Of a DNA stretch of 64,000 bases, positions 45,502 to 54,234 are shown piece by piece. A program made the translations under genes and the position numbers. The stretch lies in assembly GCF_947507565.1 (NCBI RefSeq), contig NC_089179.1, positions 310,001 through 374,000 on the forward strand, given 5' to 3'. Each line of letters starts with the position of its first letter. The first letter of the stretch is position 1. Source of the stretch: Oscarella lobularis. Its lineage: Eukaryota; Porifera; Homoscleromorpha; Homosclerophorida; Oscarellidae. The notes beneath the pieces were generated by a model. The model made no database searches, was not told the DNA's origin, and was given only the letters and a program-made list of their open reading frames with translations.

Positions 45502-46154
45502 CTAAGTCGATTTCTCTTCTTGCTTTGATTGCATGCATATCTTTAAACATTCGTCAGCAAATTCGCTGAATATAGGAATATCGAGAGCATCTCCAAGTTT
45601 ATGTTCAGGATTAGGCGATTGATAGATCGACTTGAGCATATCTCGAAGGTGAGCATTCTCAAGCATGCTCTTAACATTTTCTGATTGACCTATATATAAT
45701 AGACACTCCATTCAAGCCAGGACATAAGATTAGGAAAACAAACAGACCGAGTTGCTGCAATGTCTTCATGGGAACTATGTCCTCTTCTTCAACGTCTTTA
45801 CAAAAGTTCCCACGACTGTTATCAGCGGGTGCCTCGTTGTCTGAAGAGCTTAGCTCTCCATCCTCTGAAAATACACGTCAAAAGAGCTACTACTGCCTAT
45901 TAGAGATTCTTAGGCCACCTTTTGAAGCTACCGGCTCGCAATTTCCTTCTACACAAACATAAATCAAGGTTTTCATAGCAAATGACGGCATTCGTACCTT
46001 TGTGGCTTTTATAGCAAGCTACGGAGCAGCTAAACGATAACGTTGCACGTTTAGATACCGACTCCGCTGCACAAACTTACTATTTTGTAATGCAAGCGGG
46101 ACATTTGTATTTCCACGCGTTTTTGCGGCAAATCTCGCAGGATGAAGAATCCAT
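45502..46154 (-). CDS. ZNHIT3: Zinc finger HIT-domain protein 3
   Basis: ZNHIT3 is a box C/D snoRNP assembly factor with NUFIP1. ATG 46154 gives MDSSSCEICRKNAWKYKCPA, then CITK joined across a GT-AG intron to YCSVACYKSHK. Together these form the HIT zinc finger (C-x2-C, C-x2-C, C-x3-C-x3-H spacing). A middle exon is acidic (EDGELSSSDNEAPADNSRGN, then DVEEEDIVPMKTLQQL). The last exon, AHLRDMLKSIYQSPNPEHKL, then IPIFSEFADECLKIC, matches the ZNHIT3 C-terminal helices (LRQLMVNLDQ, PLFVEFADCCLGI). Only 36 bp separate its ATG from that of the PXMP2-like gene. Confidence 0.88.
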
Positions 46155-46190
46155 CAATACGGGCTCTTGCAGAGGAACATCCAAAGGAAA
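46155..46190. promoter_or_regulatory. 36-bp gap between divergent start codons (ZNHIT3 / PXMP2-like)
   Basis: The two ATGs are so close that 5' UTRs must be almost absent or the transcripts must overlap head-to-head. Confidence 0.5.
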
Positions 46191-47066
46191 ATGTCGGACT
46201 CGGAAAACGATTTAGAAGAGTCAGAACGCGCTCGCGCCGCGCACTCGACAAGCGAGCACAGTCGAAGATCGACCCGATCGCAAACCGGCTCTCCGTTCGC
46301 GCTGCTGAAGGCGAAATTTGCAAACGTCCTACGCTGGTACACGTACAACTTGAAGAAAAAGCCAGTCCTCACGAAAGCGATCACGAGGTAACACAACGAA
46401 GCTATTCGCACTTTTAAAAGATGCAGAAATCGCGTGCACAGCGCCACTCTCTCGGCGTTGGGCGAAACGCTCGTTCAGAAGTACGGGGGAAAGGGCGACT
46501 CCGCTGTGCCGGCGTGGCGCAGTGTGCTTGCATACGCGATGTTTGGGTGAGCTAGGAGGGGCTACACAGTGGGGATATTAATAATTAACATTCTAATTTT
46601 AACTTTTTTTTAGATTTGTTGTCACTGGGCCGCTTATTCATCACTATCATCGATTGCTGGAGAAATTCATTCCGCCCAAGTCTGAGCACGCGATGATTAA
46701 GAAGTTGCTGGTGGATCGATTTGTTTTTACTCCTCCGCTTCTTGCACTCTTCTTTTATGTTATTGCTCTGCTGGAGGTTTGGAGAGAAAGGAGGATTGCT
46801 TTTATTTACTCTTTTCTTTCTGTACAGGGTCGCGGGACAACTGAATCAAAAAGGATTTTGAGTGAACATCTGTGGCCGACGCTGAAGTTGAGCTGGAAAA
46901 TCTATACAGTCGTTCAATTTGTCAATTTGTATTATGTGCCTCAACAGGTAGAATTCACTTATTTCATCTCTCTTATTTTTGATCGTTTTTTATATAGTTT
47001 CGGGTGCTTTTCACTAATCTGCTTGGATTTCTGTGGACTGTGTATATCTCGCTTATTAGCAAGTAA
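46191..47066 (+). CDS. PXMP2: Mpv17/PMP22-family membrane protein, PXMP2-like
   Basis: PXMP2 is a peroxisomal membrane pore protein of the Mpv17 family. Five exons (46191-46393, about 46438-46546, then exons from about 46614, 46829 and 47000). The N-terminus is a charged extension (MSDSENDLEESERARAAHST) of about 45 residues not found in short family members. Then WYTYNLKKKPVLTKAITS, ATLSALGETLVQKYGG, FVVTGPLIHHYHRLLEKFIP, DRFVFTPPLLALFFYVIALL, KRILSEHLWPTLKLSWKIYT, VVQFVNLYYVPQQFRVLFTN and LLGFLWTVYISLISK, giving four hydrophobic segments in family order. Peroxisomal (PXMP2) rather than mitochondrial (Mpv17) assignment is tentative. AATAAA overlaps the stop codon. Confidence 0.82.
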
Positions 47067-47070
47067 TAAA
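47065..47070 (+). terminator. AATAAA overlapping the PXMP2-like stop codon
   Basis: The hexamer starts in the second base of the TAA stop at 47064-47066. A standard cleavage distance would give a 3' UTR of about 20 bases, ending before the next ATG at 47148. Confidence 0.6.
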
Positions 47071-47147
47071 TAGTGCATACATTGTACGTGCGCGTGCGTC
47101 TGGAGTTAGTCCACGTGGCTTGCTTGCGCCTCTGCGGAAACAGAACA

Positions 47148-48647
47148 ATGGCCTTCGTCGATCTCCGAAAGACGGGAAAACTCAGCGACATTTCAGTGCG
47201 AATCAAAGGCACGACAATGAAACTGCACAAGTTTCCTCTCGTCGGCAGATCGAAATACTTCGACGGCCTGGTCAGCTCGAACATGATCGATTCGGACAGC
47301 GTCACGTTGGTCGATCTACCAGGCGGTGTTGAAGCGTTCGATCTAGTCGCCGACTTTTGTTACTCCATCGATATCACGCCAAGAATTACGTGCGTCAACG
47401 TGGGGCCCCTTGTCTGCGCCGCTTCTTATCTCAATATGACTGACGCTTATTCGCCCGGTAATCTCCTTACTGTCGTTCGAGAAAGGCTCGATGCTATTGT
47501 ATCAGAGAATGCGGTAAAGTGCTTAGAAGTTCTAAACGGGTCGAAGATCGCCGCTCAAAGCGCTGAAATGGAAGGCATTGTGGAGAAATGCTGCTGTGCC
47601 TTGGCTAATGCGTGGAAAGAAGTCTGTCATTTCAGTAAGGAAGAAATTAGGCTTGTACGGGAATTGCCTAGAGACTGGGTACTGTGGTTGCTTGCAAAGC
47701 TGAAAGAAGCCAGTGTAGCTGATGGTGCATTGCTTATTGCACTGGCATATGTTTGCTGGTCCGCTCATCTGCCTACAAACGAAGAGCTCTTGCAGCCTAC
47801 GCTGACTCCAAAGGGGCGAGTGACATTTTTTGAGGCTCTTATTGATCTCGTTCTTCCTGATGATGAGCAGGCTTATGCTGCCGACTTGGCATCTGTTCAA
47901 GAAGCTGAACTACCTGACTATCGCCAGTACGTTGATTGGATGTTTCATGCTCTGCTGTTTGCAGATCTTCATCAGTTGAATTGCCGTCAGCCTTTGCTGG
48001 AAGAGTGTGCCTTTGTTGTTTGGGATGCAACCATTAGCCATTGCATTGAGTATCCGCCCGAATTGTTGGCAGATCTGAATTTAACGGTAGCAGCTTATAA
48101 AGGGCAATGGAGCCGCTACGATGATAAAAAGGACAATATCCTTTTGGGTGAAAGTTATCTGCTGCATCACTGCAGACGCGGTACAATTGGCACGGACGGT
48201 TTTCATAAAATCGTTTCTTCTCTCAATCTGCTGCGAAATCCTGAAGCTTTCGCTACTGCATCTTTTGAAGCGCTTGAAGCACTTCTCAAGTCTTCTGTTG
48301 GCACTGTGTTGTCTGAGGAAGACATATCAGGCATGAGCAAATTGATTGACTTCAGTAGGCTAAGTAGCGATTGCCTCAAAAGAGCTGCATCAAACAGTCG
48401 GATCCCTAAGGAAATTGTATTGTCTGATGTCTTGCGCATGTGTACAATTAAGGATCAAAGAATGTGGAATCTCGTCAACAGTGTAATGTCGGTGTTCAGT
48501 TCAGATGCCATGAAGCATATACATGACCATGTGTCAGGAAAAGAGCTACAAGAATTACACTCTGGTATGGTGAAATTTCTTGAGGCAGCAAAGGAGTTAT
48601 ATCAGGATTGTGTATATAGTATACGTAATGAACAGTCGGTTTTGTAA
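47148..48647 (+). CDS. BTB protein resembling plant NPH3/RPT2 family
   Basis: One exon encodes 499 residues from ATG 47148. The N-terminal 110 residues form a BTB/POZ domain of the divergent NPH3 type: LSDISVRIKGTTMKLHKFPL, then VGRSKYFDGLV, then LVDLPGGVEAFDLVADFCYS, then VNVGPLVCAASYLNMTD with SPGNLL. In the plant NPH3/RPT2/NPY family the same positions read H-K-F-P-L-x-S-R-S, I-P-G-G-A-E-A-F-E-L-A-A-K-F-C-Y-G, and L-R-C-A-A-E-Y-L-x-M-T with E-G-N-L. Residues 120-470 are helical and could be an NPH3-like domain, but the plant landmark YRAIDxxLxxHP near its end is not present (here LNLTVAAYKGQWSRYDD). In plants these are CUL3 substrate adaptors in phototropism. Function in an animal is unknown. 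Standard metazoan BTB-Kelch proteins look different: no BACK or Kelch is seen. Confidence 0.75.
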   Translation: MAFVDLRKTGKLSDISVRIKGTTMKLHKFPLVGRSKYFDGLVSSNMIDSDSVTLVDLPGGVEAFDLVADFCYSIDITPRITCVNVGPLVCAASYLNMTDAYSPGNLLTVVRERLDAIVSENAVKCLEVLNGSKIAAQSAEMEGIVEKCCCALANAWKEVCHFSKEEIRLVRELPRDWVLWLLAKLKEASVADGALLIALAYVCWSAHLPTNEELLQPTLTPKGRVTFFEALIDLVLPDDEQAYAADLASVQEAELPDYRQYVDWMFHALLFADLHQLNCRQPLLEECAFVVWDATISHCIEYPPELLADLNLTVAAYKGQWSRYDDKKDNILLGESYLLHHCRRGTIGTDGFHKIVSSLNLLRNPEAFATASFEALEALLKSSVGTVLSEEDISGMSKLIDFSRLSSDCLKRAASNSRIPKEIVLSDVLRMCTIKDQRMWNLVNSVMSVFSSDAMKHIHDHVSGKELQELHSGMVKFLEAAKELYQDCVYSIRNEQSVL

Positions 48648-48689
48648 GTTGTGGGCGTGGTTAGGTGGCCCGTACATTGTCAGAGAATC

Positions 48690-49781
48690 ATGCGTACCGC
48701 TTTCGTTCTCTTGGCGTTCGTGACCCAAGCAGCTTCGTCCGTGCCTCGAACGATTCCAGAGAAGGTAATCGATCTCGACGCGGCACCGAGCGAACGCTGG
48801 CAAGCGTCTGTCCACGAAGTCGTCACAAAATACGGTTTCGAAGGCTCGTTCGGCCCCCTCCTCGACTACATAGACTCGCTAAACGAAAAGACGTGGACGC
48901 TCGTCGAATTAGTAGCGTCCGAACTCGAAAAACACGTTCCCAGCGAATACGCCGAAGAGATGCGAGGCGTCGCGAACACGGCACGTGACATGGGCTACGG
49001 CAAAGAATTGCCACTCTCCACCATCGTCGGCGTGAATCTTCTCTACGAATTCTCGACCTTTTGCACGAGCATCGTCTGCGTCGACGCGTCAAACCGGATT
49101 TGGCACGCGCGAAATTTGGACTGGTCGTTTGACGGCGATTCCATGAGAAATATAACGATCGTCGCCAATTTTCACAAGGGCGGCGTTTCCGTCTTCAAAA
49201 CGATCACGTGGGTGGGATACATTGGCGCCATGACGGGAATGAGACATGGAGCCTTTTCGGTGACTGCCGACGAACGAAAGCCGTCTGACGGCATTTTTTC
49301 CGTCGGCATAGCCTTGGAGCGAATGATTTTTCAGCACTCTCGCTCCGTCGGATTTCTAATGAGAGACGTTTTGAGCACGAATGCGACCTATGGGGATGCT
49401 TTGAAGACGTTGGCTGGGGCTCCCTTGGCGTCGAGCGTGTATTTTATTCTCGGTGGATTGACGGGAAATGAGGGTGCCGTCATAACGAGAAAGGAATTTA
49501 GCGTCGACGTCTGGTCTATTCCCAACGGACCGGAGCCTTGGTTTGTCCTCGAAACGAATTACGATCACAACACTAATGCGCCTCCACAAGACGATCGCCG
49601 CGACTTGGGTATTAGTGCGATGAGAAAGATGGGTCAAGCCGGAATCAGCGCTTCAAATCTGATGGGCGTGCTAGGGACGCCGGCAGCAAATGGATCGAGA
49701 GGCGTATTCAATTCTGAAACCGTCTATTCGGTCATCATGAATTCGGGTCAGGATTATTTCAACGGCTCGACTTGGCAATAA
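48690..49781 (+). CDS. NAAA: N-acylethanolamine-hydrolysing acid amidase / acid ceramidase family
   Basis: NAAA and acid ceramidase are lysosomal Ntn-hydrolases cleaving fatty acid amides. ATG 48690 gives a signal peptide (MRTAFVLLAFVTQAASSVP) and a 363-residue intronless product. The pro-segment includes IPEKVIDLDAAPSERWQASV. The catalytic Cys begins the mature beta-subunit at CTSIVCVDASNRIWHARNLD (CTS start, R and D downstream), and WSFDGDSM, WVGYIGAMTGMRHGAFSVT and ALERMIFQ follow, all as in NAAA. Further features are FILGGLTGNEGAVITRK and WFVLETNYDHN. NAAA is favoured over acid ceramidase by the surroundings of the nucleophile, but I am not certain. It follows the BTB gene stop by only 42 bp and precedes FTCD by 69 bp. 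Confidence 0.88.
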   Translation: MRTAFVLLAFVTQAASSVPRTIPEKVIDLDAAPSERWQASVHEVVTKYGFEGSFGPLLDYIDSLNEKTWTLVELVASELEKHVPSEYAEEMRGVANTARDMGYGKELPLSTIVGVNLLYEFSTFCTSIVCVDASNRIWHARNLDWSFDGDSMRNITIVANFHKGGVSVFKTITWVGYIGAMTGMRHGAFSVTADERKPSDGIFSVGIALERMIFQHSRSVGFLMRDVLSTNATYGDALKTLAGAPLASSVYFILGGLTGNEGAVITRKEFSVDVWSIPNGPEPWFVLETNYDHNTNAPPQDDRRDLGISAMRKMGQAGISASNLMGVLGTPAANGSRGVFNSETVYSVIMNSGQDYFNGSTWQ

Positions 49782-49782
49782 A
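49777..49782 (+). terminator. AATAAA overlapping the NAAA stop codon
   Basis: The hexamer contains the TAA stop at 49779-49781. With a normal cleavage distance, the 3' UTR would be near 20 bases. Confidence 0.55.
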
Positions 49783-49850
49783 GAAATGATCACGTGGTTT
49801 TTGATAACTATGTGCATGTTTAGTTTTTAGTGTCTCTTCGTGTTTTCTCG

Positions 49851-52017
49851 ATGGCTCAGCTCGTTGTATGTGCTCCCAACTTTTCCGAGGGTCGTCGGCA
49901 AGACGTCATATCGGCAATTGGCGACGCGATGAGCGCCCAGGCGTCGCTCATCGACGTCAACGTGAACGAGGAGGCGAACCGGACGGCGTACACGATCGTC
50001 GGCGCGCCGGACGCCGTTATCGAGGCTCTCATGGCCGGCGCTAAAGTCGCTAAACAGAAAATCGACATGGAAACGCACACAGGTACAGGGAAAAATTCGA
50101 GCACAGGGAGGGAGGGCGTGGTCGGATGTTTACTTCACCAATCAAAGGCACGCATCCTCGTATGGGCGCGCTCGACGTTTGCCCGTTCAAGCCGATCAAG
50201 GGAATGTCGCCCGAAGGTCTCGTTCTGTGTTCGAGGCACTTCGGACGGCGTTTGGGCGACGAAATGGGCGTTCCCGTTTACATGTACGAAATGTCGGCTA
50301 CGCACGACTATCGCAAGACGCTCGCTCAAATTCGCGAAGGCCAATACGAGGGTCTAGCCGAAAAGGCGAGAAAACGATCAGAGAAAAAATGAATTATAAA
50401 AATTTGGCTAAATTTAGATTGTGAAACCGGAATGGAAACCCGATTATGGTCCGGCTTGCTTTGTTCCGTCGTGGGGCGCGACGGTTGCCGGAGCCCGTCC
50501 CTATTCCGTTAATTTCAACGTCAATTTGCTTGCAACAAAAGAGCAGGCCAATCGAATTGCTTTGAATATTCGAGAAGAGGGCAGATCTTCTACGCAGGTG
50601 TAATTGATTAATTGATTAATTATTTAATTAGTTGATTGATTTTTTGATTTCTTTAGCCAGGTAGATTGAAGGCTGTTAAGGCTCAAGGACGCTTTCACGA
50701 GGAGCAACGACTCGTGCAAGTTGCTGTGACGATTGTCGATACTTCTATAACATCTATACATGAAGTTTATGAGGAATGCTTGAAAGACGCTAAGGTGGGG
50801 GAGTTAAGACATAGATGTACTTTTGTTGTCGTTAGATGCGTTTTAGGATTTACGCGTGGCTGTTGTTGGCTCTCATCTTGAAGGCATTGTTCCCCTCGGC
50901 ATTCTCATCTCTGCAGCTGACTATTACATCAAGAAGGACGACCTGTTTATCTCTGACGAGGAGCAAAAAGTCAAACTGGTAAGAAATGAAATGCCACGCT
51001 AAACCAATGATGTATCTATGATATTAGGCTATAGAGAGATTAGGGTTGGACTCGTTGCACAAATTTGATCCGAAGACTCGAATTCTTGAGTGATTTTATT
51101 TTTTTGCAGCGTTATCCCTACGCTATCTCGTTTTCGTTTTAGAAATATTGTTGGACAGGGATCATGTGGACCAATTTTGTCAATGCAAGTTCGAAAGTTT
51201 GTGGAGAGTGTGGGCGGCAGGACGTACACTCCCGGCGGCTTGACAGTCGCGGCAACGACCGCAGCCTTGGTATATTTAGAACGAAAAAAATCGTCTCCTT
51301 TGAGTTCATCTTGCATTCGATGCTCAGGGAGCAGCCTTGGGCAGTATGAGCGGATGGATGACATTCGGTTTGAAGAAATTCCAGTCAGTTGAGACGAACA
51401 TGAGACAGCTCATTCCACCACTGGTTCGAAGTACAGAAGAGCTGCTGAATCTAATGGATGCGTCTTATCAAGAAACAGTAAGTAAAATTATTAGGCAGGA
51501 AGCTCAATACGTCATTCGCTGTCACGCAGGCGTCGACGGCAACCAGTGTTTCAGGGCAAGTAGCTAGATGACCAATAAAGGCAGCGAGAATGTTTCATGT
51601 TCGGTTTCTCTCTAGGGTTGACAGTAGCGAGATTCAGGTTCCACTGCAAATCTTGAAATCGATAAACAAGTGCTGGACATCGTTCTTGGATATGGCCAAA
51701 TACGCCAGCATAGCATGCAAACCTGACATGCAGGTAACGAAAAGAGGAAATAGTGTTAAAAGAGAAACCAGATGCACTTTAGATTGGAGCTAAAAGTCTC
51801 GAGACTGGCGCGTGGGCGGCAATGCAGATGCTTCGAGCGTCAACGCAGGACTTGGTGAACGTGGAACAACGCAGCAAAGCAAGCAAATAAGTTTTCCTCG
51901 TTCTTTTTAAATTAATCAGTTTACTTAACACAGATCACGTCTGAAGCGAGAGGAGAGTTGCAACATTGCCAAGACATGTGCAGGGAAGTGCTTAAAATTT
52001 TGGACGAAAGAGTCTGA
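49851..52017 (+). CDS. FTCD: Formimidoyltransferase-cyclodeaminase (bifunctional)
   Basis: FTCD links histidine breakdown to folate: it moves the formimino group from formiminoglutamate to THF, then deaminates and cyclises it. ATG 49851 starts [20 protein letters not shown], then [19 protein letters not shown] and [110 protein letters not shown]. The cyclodeaminase half follows: [20 protein letters not shown], then [58 protein letters not shown]. Full human length is covered in about ten exons. The intron at 50366-50417 appears GC-AG. The human PGGGS stretch reads PGGLT here, so the second activity should be checked. Confidence 0.9.
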
Positions 52018-52059
52018 TTTTTTGACCTACTGTACTTTTTTTAAAACCTTATCTCATTT

Positions 52060-53584
52060 TCAAGATTGATCGTAGTAACAGTATTCTTCTCTGTTGCTAT
52101 AAAAGGCGAGTTCGTCCTCTTCACAATCTTCATTGTCTTCGTCTGAGAAACGCTCGGTGAGACCAAGTTCTCTTTTCGTTTGTTTCTTCCTAAAATACGG
52201 TTCTCTTCTCAGACTGTCTACTGTCATAGAAGACTTACCATATCTCATATGTCTTATGTTTTGAGTCAGCTTGAAAGCGCTCCTCTTCATCGACGTCTGA
52301 CTCGCCTAGCGTACTGGTGACCAAGGCTGTCGTAAGTTTCTACTACTCACTGTTCTCTTCTTCAGGATAGTCATTTCGCCAATTTGATTCATCTAAGGGA
52401 GGAAAGGTTGACCTCTTTTCTTTCCGTGAAGTGCTACACTTACCGTTGGAATCGTCCTCGTCATCTACTGCATTCTGAGACTCTTCATCGTCAGAATACA
52501 GACATTCTAGGCCGTCTAACGTTTCAATTCGAACGCTAACGACAGAGAGAGAGTGTGAGTGAAAAAATCCAAACAACTAACACTGCTCTCACTCTCTATC
52601 TAAATGAATTACAGCATCATCCACCACAGGATAGTAGAGGTCATAAACAAAAGAGGAATCGTCTTGATCTCCTTCATTCATAGTCAAAAATCCAGTAGCA
52701 CACCAATGGGATTTGATGCTCACCAATACAACAGGCAACGTTCAGTTTCTCTCGTATCATTGCCACGCTATTGCAGAGAAGCGCGTCTGGATCCAACGCT
52801 TCAAGCACCTCACTTCTACGGGTTTCTTTTCTTTACAGTGTGCACCTTTGTGGTCAAGAGAAAAAGATATGAACCGTCATCATTCGTACTTTTTGTCTTT
52901 CTTTGGATCCTCTTCCTCTTCTATTATGTCGTACAGCTGAAATAGTCGCTTGGCTTCGCTCTCCAAATCAGATGCATCGGAGGGGTCGTCTCTGTCTCAG
53001 ATCAAGATTTTCGTCAAGTTCATTAGATGCATGACATTCTCACTCCACATCTCGTTGTCTTGATACGATTTTATACCTCTTTAGGGACGCCGACGCCTTA
53101 ATTAAATAGACAATGCCAGCTTCTGCAAAACTCAAAAAAAAAAGAATTTTGCCTGCTTCTCAGCTCTCTTTTCTATTCTTTTCTTCTTTATTCCAGACGT
53201 TTGCGGCAACTTCAATTGAGACCTAAGCTGTTGACTTCGGCGTTCCTGCGAAAAAATGTCACCTGCCAATCAGACGGATTGAATTTCTGTACGGGAACTC
53301 ACGACAAACGTGTTCGCTGCTTCTTCGCTGCCTTCCTCTAACGTCGCAACGAAGCGAAAGATTGCCTGATCTGATTTACGAACAATATCGACTAAAATCG
53401 TCGCTCTAGAGTAAGTATCGACCGCTCTTATCGGCGTCGTCGCGTCGTCGCTTGGCGCTGATTACTGCGATAGGCGAGGAATACCAGAAAAAGCAACGAG
53501 ATTCCTTCTCGACTCACAGAACGCTTCAGCAGGATCTTCCCATCGACGTCTCTTCACTCGAAGCAAAGGTTTGAAGTCGCCCAT
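52060..53584 (-). CDS. SLC7A6OS: SLC7A6OS / Iwr1: RNA polymerase II nuclear import factor
   Basis: Iwr1 binds assembled RNA polymerase II and directs its nuclear import. ATG 53584 gives MGDFKPLLRVKRRRWEDPAE, then AF and a GTGAG donor, matching the family start (V-x-R-V-K-R-K-R, P-A-E-A). Middle exons are less certain. The diagnostic part is EGDQDDSSFVYDLYYPVVDD (human DDYVYDIYYL), then SNWRNDYPEEENSESDVDEE, matching human ENNWRNEYPEEE. The last exon is charged and ends CYYDQS at 52060. The protein is small and largely acidic, as expected. The stop is 42 bp from the convergent FTCD stop. Confidence 0.82.
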
Positions 53585-53718
53585 TCGTTTTCTAGCGCAC
53601 GCACGAAAGCCGGAAGTAGGCAGAATTCACACAAAACATTCAAATTGAAATCCAGTCACAAAAGAAGGCACGAGAGTACAGTAAATAGGAGTCACGATTT
53701 TTCAGAGTCGTGTCCGAT

Positions 53719-54120
53719 TCAATACTTGTACGATTCTGCTCCACCTCGGCCAAATCCTCCCGGTCCAAACAGTGAACTGTAGCAGGGATTAGAACAATAG
53801 GGCTTGCCTTCTCGCTATTTAAAAGAGATAGAAGGTCCTGCGCCCAAAAAAAGGGGAATGTTTTCACCTCGGCGTGGCTTCCGGGCGTGAGCGTTTTCTT
53901 GCACTTTCCGCAACGAAGGCAACCGCGATGCCAATCCTTGCCGAGAGACGTCACTCGCTCGGCTAAAAGAACAAGAACGAAGGCGCACTGTCAAACGATG
54001 AAACTAGAGAGGTAAGACGAGGAACAACGCCTCTTTTTCGAAACTCGAGGCAGCGCGTAGGAGAGAGGCTAGCGTCGCACCGAAATAGACGGCCTTGTTG
54101 CAGCTCGGACAGTTCGGCAT
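53719..54120 (-). CDS. CRIP: CRIP-type single-LIM-domain protein
   Basis: Three exons encode about 77 residues, the size of CRIP1. ATG 54120 gives [13 protein letters not shown], then [20 protein letters not shown], then [12 protein letters not shown], then [20 protein letters not shown] and [10 protein letters not shown]. The eight zinc ligands of the LIM double finger are present (C-x2-C, H-x2-C, C-x2-C, C-x3-C) and the tail G-P-x-G-F-G-R-G-G is CRIP/CRP2-specific. CRIP proteins are small cytosolic/nuclear LIM adaptors. Start and stop are both well supported. Confidence 0.92.
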
Positions 54121-54192
54121 CAGGATCTATCGGGATCACAAAGCACAAACGCTTCGAAACGACCAGGAAACGACGATGAAGCGCGCTACTAC

Positions 54193-54226
54193 ACGCCCAG
54201 TGTACGCCCCAGGGTACGCCCAGTAC
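54193..54226. repeat. Three short direct repeats upstream of CRIP
   Basis: ACGCCCAG, ACGCCCCAG and ACGCCCAG recur within 34 bases, between the CRIP start codon and the stop of the dioxygenase gene. They lie where the CRIP promoter must be and could be binding sites; role unknown. Confidence 0.4.
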
Positions 54227-54234
54227 AAATGATG

